Source: Burkholderiales bacterium (lineage in GTDB: Bacteria > Pseudomonadota > Gammaproteobacteria > Burkholderiales > Burkholderiaceae). From it: a DNA stretch of 5,288 nucleotides. The notes beneath the pieces are model-generated. The model saw only the letters and a list, made by a program, of their open reading frames with translations, was not told where the DNA came from and searched no databases. The DNA is taken from NCBI GenBank assembly GCA_947372535.1, contig CANBUA010000297.1, positions 1-5,288 on the forward strand. Direction: 5' to 3'. This document shows positions 1-5,288 of this stretch, in pieces (the stretch's first letter is position 1; every line of letters begins with the position of its first letter). A program made the position numbers and the translations under genes.

Positions 1-1839
1 TTGGGAACGGCCATCATCAGCCACACCTGCTCGCGAACCCGTCAGCTCAAGCTGGCGTCCTACGACCGCTTGTTCCCCAACCAGGACACGATGCCCAAAG
101 GTGGCTTTGGCAACCTCATCGCGTTACCCCTTCAGAAACACCCGCGCGAAAACGGCTGCAGCGTCTTCGTTGATGCCGAGCTGAAACCACACGGCGACCA
201 ATGGGCCTTCCTCGCATCGATCCAGCCCATGGCGCCTCATGACATCGAGCCGACCATCCTGCGTGCCATCGGCGGCACACACCCTCTGGACGTGACCTTC
301 ATCGACGACGAGGACTTGGCCACACCGTGGAAGCGTGCGACCGCCACGTCAACAAAGCTCGCGGGCGCGATGCCCGCAGCCTTGAGCGTGACGCTGGCCA
401 ACCTGATCTATTTCGAAAAAGCCAAGCTGCCTCAAGCGCTTGCCAATCGGCTGATCCGCCTGGCGGCATTTCAGAACCCCGAGTTCTACAAGGCCCAGGC
501 CATGAGGATGTCGGTGTGGGACAAGCCGCGCGTGATCGGCAATGCAGAGAACTTCCCCCAACACATTGCATTGCCGCGTGGCTGCCTTGATGCCGCCCAG
601 GCCCTGCTGAAAGACAATGGCATACGGTGCGATCTGCGAGATGAGCGGTATGGCGGTGAACCTCTTGGTGTCAGCTTCGTCGGCACGCTGCGGCTTGACC
701 AGGAAGTAGCGGTCTCAGCCATGCTGCACCACGATGCAGGCGTGCTGTGCGCCCCAACGGCTTTCGGCAAGACCGTCACGGCCGCCGCCATCATCGCCCG
801 GCGCGGCGTGAACACCCTGGTGCTAGTGCACCGAACCGAGTTGCTCAAGCAATGGCAGGAGCGCCTTCAAGCATTCCTTGGCGTCAGTAAAGGCGTGATC
901 GGCACCATCGGCGGCGGCAAGGCCAAACCCACCGGCAAGATCGACATCGCCGTGATGCAGTCGCTGTCCCGCCAAGGCGAGGTCAATGCCTTGGTCGAAA
1001 ACTACGGGCAGGTCATCGTGGACGAATGCCACCATGTTGGCGCTGCATCGTTTGATGCCATCCTCAAAAAGACCAAGGCCAAATTCGTGCTCGGCCTGAC
1101 GGCCACGCCCATTCGCCGTGACGGCCAGCAGCCGATCATCTTCATGCAATGCGGCCCCACACGGCATACAGCCGCTAGGCCAGCCAACGCTCCGCACGAT
1201 CTGGCGGTATTGCCACGTTCACGTTTTGCTCGGATCGACCTGCCCAGCGCAGCAGGCATTCAGGATGTGTTCCGACACCTTGCCAATGACCTGGCGCGGA
1301 CTCAAGCCATCGCCGCCGAAGTGGTTGCGGCCTTCGAGCAAGGCCGCAAGGTGCTGGTGCTGACCGAGCGAACGGAGCATCTCGACGCGATTGTCTTGGC
1401 CTTGACCACGCTGGTGCCGCCGCCCTTCGTGCTGCACGGCAGGATGTCAAAGAAGCAGCGGGCTGCCCTCATTGCGGAACTTGATGCGCTACCACCTCAG
1501 GCGCCGCGCATCCTGGTCGCCACTGGGAAGCTCGTCGGCGAAGGTTTCGATCATCCGCCGCTGGACACCCTGGTGCTGGCCATGCCTGTCTCGTGGAAGG
1601 GCACGTTGCAGCAATACGCCGGGCGCTTGCATCGCGAGCACGCTACGAAGGCCGATGTGCGGATCATCGACTTCATCGACACTGGCCACCCTGCATTGCT
1701 GCGGATGTGGGACAAGCGGCAGCGAGGTTACAGAGCCATGGGGTATCGCATGGGCAGCGACTCAAACACCGATGGTGATGTTTCACCAGCCAACCGTGGC
1801 ACCCCAGAGCCCGCACAAGCAATCATGACTTGTGGGTAA
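1..1839 (+). CDS. TOTE-type AEP primase / SF2 helicase (5' end missing)
   Basis: This is the C-terminal 612 residues of a predicted primase-helicase fusion acting on nucleic acid in the cytoplasm. Residues 20-71 (SYDRLFPNQD, GGFGNLIALPL at 34-44, SVFVD at 54-58, DQWAFL at 66-71) match, from memory of the family, the end of the archaeo-eukaryotic primase domain of 'TOTE conflict system' proteins. Residues 72-230 form a linker I cannot assign. A complete SF2 helicase follows: Walker A APTAFGKT (251-258, Lys257), motif Ia LVLVHRTELL (273-282), DECH box (341-344), LTATP (366-370), LVLTERTEHL (452-461), motif V VGEGFDHP (512-519) and QYAGRLHRE (538-546). The family is proposed, from gene neighbourhoods, to act in conflict with phages or mobile elements. 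The leading TTG fits an internal leucine better than a start, because the catalytic half of the primase would lie upstream. The frame is intact to its TAA. A hand count of four 60-base rows gave about 69% GC at third positions, against about 88% in ubiM, which suggests recent transfer. A standalone truncated helicase is a less likely reading. Confidence 0.88.
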   Translation: MGTAIISHTCSRTRQLKLASYDRLFPNQDTMPKGGFGNLIALPLQKHPRENGCSVFVDAELKPHGDQWAFLASIQPMAPHDIEPTILRAIGGTHPLDVTFIDDEDLATPWKRATATSTKLAGAMPAALSVTLANLIYFEKAKLPQALANRLIRLAAFQNPEFYKAQAMRMSVWDKPRVIGNAENFPQHIALPRGCLDAAQALLKDNGIRCDLRDERYGGEPLGVSFVGTLRLDQEVAVSAMLHHDAGVLCAPTAFGKTVTAAAIIARRGVNTLVLVHRTELLKQWQERLQAFLGVSKGVIGTIGGGKAKPTGKIDIAVMQSLSRQGEVNALVENYGQVIVDECHHVGAASFDAILKKTKAKFVLGLTATPIRRDGQQPIIFMQCGPTRHTAARPANAPHDLAVLPRSRFARIDLPSAAGIQDVFRHLANDLARTQAIAAEVVAAFEQGRKVLVLTERTEHLDAIVLALTTLVPPPFVLHGRMSKKQRAALIAELDALPPQAPRILVATGKLVGEGFDHPPLDTLVLAMPVSWKGTLQQYAGRLHREHATKADVRIIDFIDTGHPALLRMWDKRQRGYRAMGYRMGSDSNTDGDVSPANRGTPEPAQAIMTCG

Positions 1840-1854
1840 CTTTGCGGGTAACCA
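1831..1854. repeat. Tandem 12-bp repeats, integrase arm-like
   Basis: Two adjacent 12-bp units, TGTGGGTAACTT (1831-1842) and TGCGGGTAACCA (1843-1854), agree at 9 of 12 positions and share the core GGGTAAC. The TAA stop of the helicase gene lies inside the first copy. Short spaced direct repeats like these are typical of arm-type binding sites of tyrosine recombinases near the ends of integrative elements. The repeat is seen directly; that role is inferred. I saw no further copies of the core in the window and no integrase gene. Confidence 0.55.
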
Positions 1855-1933
1855 TGAATCTGAAAAATGCCAAACCCAGCATCCATGAGGGTTCCCAGCC
1901 ACAATTCGTGTGACCCCGGCCCACCACACACCC

Positions 1934-1969
1934 AACGCCAAGTGATAGATCTCCCTTGGCGTTTCTTTT
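1934..1969 (+). terminator. Rho-independent terminator
   Basis: AACGCCAAG (1934-1942) pairs perfectly with CTTGGCGTT (1955-1963) around a 12-nt loop, giving a 9-bp stem. The T-rich tail TCTTTT (1964-1969) follows directly, so with the stem's closing TT the run reads TTTCTTTT. No T-tract occurs on the other side, so it works on the + strand. It lies about 95 bp past the helicase stop and before ubiM, separating their transcripts. It may terminate the helicase, or may have belonged to an older gene whose 3' end was the integration target. Confidence 0.78.
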
Positions 1970-2085
1970 GGGCCTTGTCTTCCACGGATGACGCCCATCA
2001 AGCCCCCCATACCGACTTGCGCCTACGATGGCGCTCCCTTCGCCCTCGCCGCCAGGCCCACATGCCGCGCTGGCGCCTCTCCCGA
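1970..2085. other. Leader region before ubiM, no clear promoter
   Basis: These 116 bp lie between the terminator and the chosen ubiM start. The ubiM frame stays open leftward through them and through the terminator hairpin, which argues that the upstream extension is not translated. TACGAT at 2024-2029 resembles a -10 box, but no matching -35 box lies 16-18 bp before it. TTGTCT at 1975-1980 has no good -10 partner. A promoter is expected here but cannot be pinned down by eye. Confidence 0.35.
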
Positions 2086-3342
2086 ATGCAAGTGCCCCCT
2101 GTGAATGCGCCCCACGACACCGATGTGCTGATCGTGGGCGCGGGCCCGGCCGGTCTGGCCCTGGCCTGTTCGCTGGCCGATGCCGGCATCCGCAGCATCG
2201 TGCTGGAGCAAGCCCCGCTGAACACCCTGGTCGATCCGCCCGAAGATGGCCGCGACATCGCCCTGACCCACCGCGCGCGCCGCGTGCTCACCTCGCTGGG
2301 CTTGTGGGACCGGCTGCCAGCCGACGAGGTGGCGCAGCTGAAACAGGCCCATGTCACCAGCGGCACCTCGCCCCTGGTGCTGCCCTTTGATGCGCAAGAC
2401 GAAGGCCACGAGGCCCTGGGCTGGCTGGTGCCCAACCACCGCATCCGCGCAGCCTGCTACGCGGGCGCCATCGCGCGGCCCCAATGGATCACGCTGCACG
2501 GCGATGCCCGGGTCACGGCGCTGCAGCGCAGCCAGGCCCGGGCCACCGTCACCCTGGCAGATGGTCAGACCTTGTCCGCCCCTCTGGTGGTGGCCGCCGA
2601 CAGCCGCTTCTCCAGCATGCGCAAGATGGCCGGCATCGGCGCGCGCATGCTGGATTTCGGGCGCACCGCCATCGTCTGCCGCATGGCGCACGAGCGCGAT
2701 CACGCAGGCGTGGCCCACGAATGCTTCCTCAACGGCCACACCCTGGCCGTGCTGCCCATGGCGGGGCGCCAGGCCTCGGCGGTGTGGACGGTGAGCAGCG
2801 ATGGCGCCACTTCGCTCATGGGGATGAGCGAGTCGGACTTCGCCCAGGCCGTGGCCAGCGAGTTCAAACACCGCCTGGGTGCCATGCAGACCGCCGGCCA
2901 GCGCCATGCCTACCCCCTGGTGGCCGTGTATGCGCAGCGCTTCTGCGCCGAGCGCTTTGCGCTGATCGGCGATGCGGCCGTGGGCATGCACCCGGTCACG
3001 GCGCATGGCTACAACTTCGGCCTGTATGGCATCGAGGTGCTGACCCGCGAGTTGCGGGCCGCGCACCAGGCCGGGCGCGATCTGGGCGACGCCCAGGCGC
3101 TGAGCGCCTATGCCAGCGAACACCGCCGCACCACGTTGCCCATCTACGAAGGCACCAATGCCATCGTCAGGCTGTTCACCAACGATGGGCCTGCGGCACA
3201 GCTGGTGCGCGGCACCATCTTGCGGGTGGCGCGCCACCTGCCACCGCTCAAGGCAGCGATCACGCAGCAACTCACGGGCAATGGCCAGTTTCCGCCGCGG
3301 CCCGGCTTGCCCCGCATGCCGGCCTTCATGCTGCGACCTTGA
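2086..3342 (+). CDS. ubiM: UbiM-type FAD-dependent ubiquinone-ring hydroxylase
   Basis: This is a flavoprotein monooxygenase of the UbiH/UbiF superfamily that hydroxylates the aromatic ring of ubiquinone precursors at the inner membrane, using FAD, O2 and NAD(P)H. With the start at 2086 it has 418 residues. The N-terminal Rossmann motif is DVLIVGAGPAGLALA (13-27, glycines 18, 20 and 23), and Glu41 ends beta-2 for FAD ribose binding. DGRDIALTHRARR follows, then the mid-protein fingerprint AADSRFSSMRK (170-180), where most relatives have a DG pair. The second FAD motif is ALIGDAAVGMHPVTAHGYNFGLYG (from residue 292; Gly295, Asp296). The DS fingerprint and the VGMHPVTAHGYNFG stretch point to UbiM rather than UbiH, UbiF or UbiI. 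UbiM was described in Neisseria as a broad-range ring hydroxylase; which positions this one modifies cannot be read from sequence. Starts at 2062 (ATG) and 2101 (GTG) are also possible; none has a strong ribosome-binding site. Confidence 0.86.
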   Translation: MQVPPVNAPHDTDVLIVGAGPAGLALACSLADAGIRSIVLEQAPLNTLVDPPEDGRDIALTHRARRVLTSLGLWDRLPADEVAQLKQAHVTSGTSPLVLPFDAQDEGHEALGWLVPNHRIRAACYAGAIARPQWITLHGDARVTALQRSQARATVTLADGQTLSAPLVVAADSRFSSMRKMAGIGARMLDFGRTAIVCRMAHERDHAGVAHECFLNGHTLAVLPMAGRQASAVWTVSSDGATSLMGMSESDFAQAVASEFKHRLGAMQTAGQRHAYPLVAVYAQRFCAERFALIGDAAVGMHPVTAHGYNFGLYGIEVLTRELRAAHQAGRDLGDAQALSAYASEHRRTTLPIYEGTNAIVRLFTNDGPAAQLVRGTILRVARHLPPLKAAITQQLTGNGQFPPRPGLPRMPAFMLRP

Positions 3343-3362
3343 GCTGCGGCCATCGTCTGCCC

Positions 3363-4073
3363 ATGCCCAGCGTGCCCCTCCAATCCCGACGTGCCTGCCT
3401 GGCCTGGCTGGCCAGCCTGGGTGCGGCCCATGTGGCTCATCCAGCCCATGCCGCCACCCCCGCGCTGTGCGAGCAAGGCCGGCGCCAATCGCCCATCGAC
3501 ATCGTCCCCACCGAGCACCGGGCTCTGCCCGCGCTGCGCTTCGACTGGCGGCCCTCGCCCCTGCGCGTCGTCCACGATGGACACACCGTGCGCATGCGCA
3601 GCGCACCGGGCAGCCGCATGTGGATCGGCCCCACGCCCCACACCCTGCAGCAATTCCACTTCCACCTGCCGGGCGGAGAACACATCCGCGGCGAGGCCTT
3701 CCCGCTGGGGCTGCACTTCCCGCACAAGAGCCCTTCGGGCCAGCTGGTGACGCTGGTGCTGCTGCTGCGAGAAGGCCCTGCGCATCCGGCGCTGGAGCAG
3801 CTCCTGCCCCTGCTGCCGCGCGAAGGCCAACCCGAGCACACCGACCCCACCCAACTGGTCGATCCAACGGCCTGGCTGCCCCGCGAACTGGGCTACTACC
3901 GCTACGAAGGCTCGCTCACCAGCGCCCCCTGCACCGAAGGCGTGGTGTGGATCGTGTTGAAGGCCACTGGCACGGTGTCTGCCGCGCAACTGGCCGCGCT
4001 GCGCGCCCGCATCGCCCCCAACGCACGCCCCATCCAGCCCAGCCATGGCCGCGTCGTCACCGAAAGCCTGTGA
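3363..4073 (+). CDS. Secreted alpha-class carbonic anhydrase
   Basis: This is a 236-residue zinc enzyme predicted to interconvert CO2 and bicarbonate in the periplasm. Residues 1-30 form an export signal with arginines at 9-10, a hydrophobic stretch and a likely cut after AHA (28-30). The mature part opens directly on CEQGRRQSPIDI, omitting the Trp-rich N-terminal stretch of many alpha enzymes. Zinc ligands are His99 and His101 (QFHFH) and His118. The gatekeeper pair is Glu106 (GGEH) and Thr186 (SLTSAPCTEG), the latter matching Thr199 of human CA II. His74 in DGHTV matches the proton shuttle His64. Cys36 and Cys190 are placed for the conserved disulfide. NARPIQP (220-226) is the family's C-terminal signature. 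One oddity is the segment before the third ligand, FPLGLH, where Gly116 replaces the usual second-shell glutamate (PMExH). The start lies 20 bp after the ubiM stop, so co-transcription is plausible. No strong ribosome-binding site is visible. Confidence 0.93.
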   Translation: MPSVPLQSRRACLAWLASLGAAHVAHPAHAATPALCEQGRRQSPIDIVPTEHRALPALRFDWRPSPLRVVHDGHTVRMRSAPGSRMWIGPTPHTLQQFHFHLPGGEHIRGEAFPLGLHFPHKSPSGQLVTLVLLLREGPAHPALEQLLPLLPREGQPEHTDPTQLVDPTAWLPRELGYYRYEGSLTSAPCTEGVVWIVLKATGTVSAAQLAALRARIAPNARPIQPSHGRVVTESL

Positions 4074-4107
4074 ACCCCGCGTGCAATCTCGCACTTGTCT
4101 GACGAAC

Positions 4108-4123
4108 TTCAAGCCGGCCTGAA
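4108..4123. promoter_or_regulatory. Imperfect 16-bp dyad, possible operator
   Basis: TTCAAGCCGGCCTGAA matches its reverse complement at 14 of 16 positions, with no spacer, so it is a protein-binding type of dyad rather than a hairpin. It lies 23 bp before the propeller gene's start codon. No promoter boxes are recognisable around it, and in GC-rich DNA such a dyad can arise by chance. Confidence 0.22.
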
Positions 4124-4134
4124 CCCGGTCCAGC

Positions 4135-4140
4135 TAAGGT
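4135..4140 (+). promoter_or_regulatory. Ribosome-binding site of the propeller gene
   Basis: TAAGGT contains AAGG seven bases before the ATG at 4147. It is the clearest Shine-Dalgarno sequence in the window and fixes the start, which is immediately followed by a convincing signal peptide. It overlaps the 9-bp dyad GGTC-A-GACC (4138-4146), which touches the start codon. Confidence 0.65.
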
Positions 4141-4146
4141 CAGACC

Positions 4147-5288
4147 ATGAACCTCCATCGCCACTTGCGCCTGGCCCTGCCTGCGGCCCTCTCCACATCC
4201 ATCGCCACTGCGCTGTCCAGCCTCGCGCTGGCGGCGCCTCCCGCAACACCCGCCGCCCCCTTAGCCACTCAGGGCATCGCCGTGCCCGTCACCGCCGAGA
4301 TGACCGGCGCCGGCATCGTCTCCAGCGGTGCCACCCTGCCGCCCCTGCCGCCCATCACCGGCAACCGCGCCAGGCCCGTGGCCTCATGGGGCAAGCCTTT
4401 GCCCTACCCCATCCTGATCGCCGACCGCCGCAACAACCGCCTCATCGAGATCGCACCCGACAAGCGCATCCTGTGGGAGATGCCCTCGCCCAACCTGACG
4501 TACTACCGCGGCAACGAGGATGTGAACTACTCGCCCGATGGCAAGCGCCTGGCCGTGAGCGAAGAAGACAACTACGACCTGCACATCGTCGACATCGAAG
4601 CCAAGGCCGTCACCTGGACCTGGGGCGCGCCCAACACCCGCGGCAAGACGGACAAGCTGCTCAACTACCCCGACGACGCCCACCTGCTGGCCGATGGCCA
4701 CTTCCTGGCCGCCGACATCCGCAACTGCCGCGTGCTGATCATCGATCCGCAGACCAACCAGATCTCCACGCAATGGGGCCAGCCCGGCCAGTGCAAGCAC
4801 AACCCACCCAAAACGCTGGCCTACCCCAACGGCGCAACGCCCATCGACGACGACGTCCTGGTCAGCGAGATCACCGGTTCGCGCATCTCGCGCATCACCC
4901 GGCAGGGCAAGGTGCTGTGGAGCGTGCAAGCGCCCAAGGTGCACTACCCCTCCGATGCCTTCCCCACGGTGGATGGCAAGCAGATCATCGTGGCCGACTT
5001 CTCCAAGCCCGGCCGCGTGGTGATCTTCGACCCGGCTACGGGCAAGCCCACCTGGACCTATGAAGAGACGGAGGGCGACCGCCTGCTGGATCACCCCTCG
5101 CTGGCGCGCGAGCTGCCTGATACGCACGACGTACTGATCGTCGATGACCTGCATGACCGTGTCATCGTGGTGGACCGGCAGACCAAGCAGATCATCTGGC
5201 AGTACGGCCAGCTGGGCGTGAAGGGGCACACCCCCGGCCTGCTCAACTACCCCGATGGGCTGGATCTGGATGTGTTCCGCGACTGGCG
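4147..5288 (+). CDS. Secreted six-bladed beta-propeller protein (3' end missing)
   Basis: 380 residues are visible and the frame is open at the window end. Residues 1-29 are a signal peptide (HRHLR, hydrophobic core, ALA cut site), followed by a Pro/Ala-rich linker to about residue 85, so the product is probably periplasmic or envelope-bound. The rest repeats a unit of about 48 residues with the pattern YP(D/S/N)xA..L.DG..LVAD..NRV.I.D..T..I.W.YG. The strand-closing tryptophans fall at 110, 159, 210, 258, 303 and 351. The last visible words, LLNYPDGLDLD, look like the outer strand completing the first blade (ILIADRRNNRLIEI, about 89-102), so the stop should lie only a few codons beyond the window. 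Cys194 and Cys216 could form a disulfide. It resembles proteins annotated as 'PQQ-binding-like beta-propeller repeat' or NHL-like. No catalytic motif is visible and its ligand is unknown. It lies 73 bp after the carbonic anhydrase gene with its own ribosome-binding site. Confidence 0.87.
   Translation, partial: MNLHRHLRLALPAALSTSIATALSSLALAAPPATPAAPLATQGIAVPVTAEMTGAGIVSSGATLPPLPPITGNRARPVASWGKPLPYPILIADRRNNRLIEIAPDKRILWEMPSPNLTYYRGNEDVNYSPDGKRLAVSEEDNYDLHIVDIEAKAVTWTWGAPNTRGKTDKLLNYPDDAHLLADGHFLAADIRNCRVLIIDPQTNQISTQWGQPGQCKHNPPKTLAYPNGATPIDDDVLVSEITGSRISRITRQGKVLWSVQAPKVHYPSDAFPTVDGKQIIVADFSKPGRVVIFDPATGKPTWTYEETEGDRLLDHPSLARELPDTHDVLIVDDLHDRVIVVDRQTKQIIWQYGQLGVKGHTPGLLNYPDGLDLDVFRDW

Noticed and set aside
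1885..1935. Possible tRNA 3' end (GGTTC and CCCACCA present)
   Set aside because: No T-arm with a 5-bp stem and 7-nt loop can be drawn between these pieces, and no acceptor-stem partner was found, so I do not call a tRNA or a remnant.
1867..2085. N-terminal extension of ubiM from the ATG at 1867
   Set aside because: The extension would be translated through the terminator hairpin, has no similarity to a flavoprotein N-terminus and lacks a ribosome-binding site. The Rossmann motif begins just after 2086.
2484..3362. Leftward extension of the carbonic anhydrase frame
   Set aside because: It overlaps ubiM entirely in another frame and encodes an Arg/Gly/Ala-rich string. The signal peptide starting at 3363 marks the real beginning.
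2023..3867. 614-residue open frame on the - strand
   Set aside because: It lies antisense to ubiM and the carbonic anhydrase. Its product is an Ala/Gly/Arg-rich string without a domain, as expected from GC-rich codons read in reverse. The + strand genes have clear motifs.
4081..4094. Hairpin GTGC-AATCTC-GCAC after the carbonic anhydrase gene
   Set aside because: It has only a 4-bp stem and no following T-tract, so it is too weak to be a terminator.
4095..4123. Promoter before the propeller gene (TTGTCT at 4095-4100)
   Set aside because: The position 17 bp further on reads CCTGAA, which is not a credible -10 box.
4384..5229. 281-residue open frame on the - strand, and a 322-residue + strand frame at 4095-5063
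   Set aside because: Both cover the true propeller gene in other frames. The real frame has a signal peptide, a ribosome-binding site and regular repeats; these two have low-complexity products only.
1..5288. CRISPR arrays, insertion sequences, rRNA genes or riboswitches
   Set aside because: No spaced identical repeats, terminal inverted repeats with a transposase, or conserved RNA motifs were seen on either strand.

Overview
The window comes from a GC-rich chromosome. GC-biased codons and a UbiM-type ubiquinone hydroxylase beside a periplasmic alpha carbonic anhydrase suggest a betaproteobacterium, probably Burkholderiales/Comamonadaceae. That assignment is inferred from protein style, since no taxonomic marker gene is present. 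All four supported genes are on the + strand.

Region 1 (1-1839) is the 3' part of a large primase-helicase gene of the kind annotated as 'TOTE conflict system'. The first 70 or so residues look like the C-terminal end of an archaeo-eukaryotic primase (AEP) domain. They are followed by a linker and a complete superfamily 2 helicase. The gene almost certainly begins before the window. Its third codon positions are visibly less GC-rich than those of the genes to its right. Its stop codon lies inside a tandem pair of 12-bp repeats (1831-1854).

Region 2 (1840-2085) is non-coding. It holds the second repeat copy and, at 1934-1969, a strong + strand intrinsic terminator with a 9-bp perfect stem and a T-rich tail. 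The composition change, the integrase-arm-like repeats and the terminator together suggest the right-hand border of a mobile island. No integrase or duplicated target site is visible here to prove it.

Region 3 (2086-5288) looks like ordinary host chromosome. It carries ubiM (FAD-dependent ubiquinone-ring hydroxylase) and, 20 bp later, a secreted alpha-type carbonic anhydrase. After a further 73 bp comes a secreted six-bladed beta-propeller protein of unknown role that runs off the right end. This last gene has no stop codon in the window and is covered by long open frames on both strands that are not real. The three genes may be co-transcribed, but no shared pathway is evident: ubiM acts at the cytoplasmic membrane, while the other two products are predicted to be exported.

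The most interesting items are the defence/conflict-type primase-helicase at a probable island edge, the periodic six-blade propeller, and the carbonic anhydrase that keeps its zinc histidines but lacks the usual second-shell glutamate.
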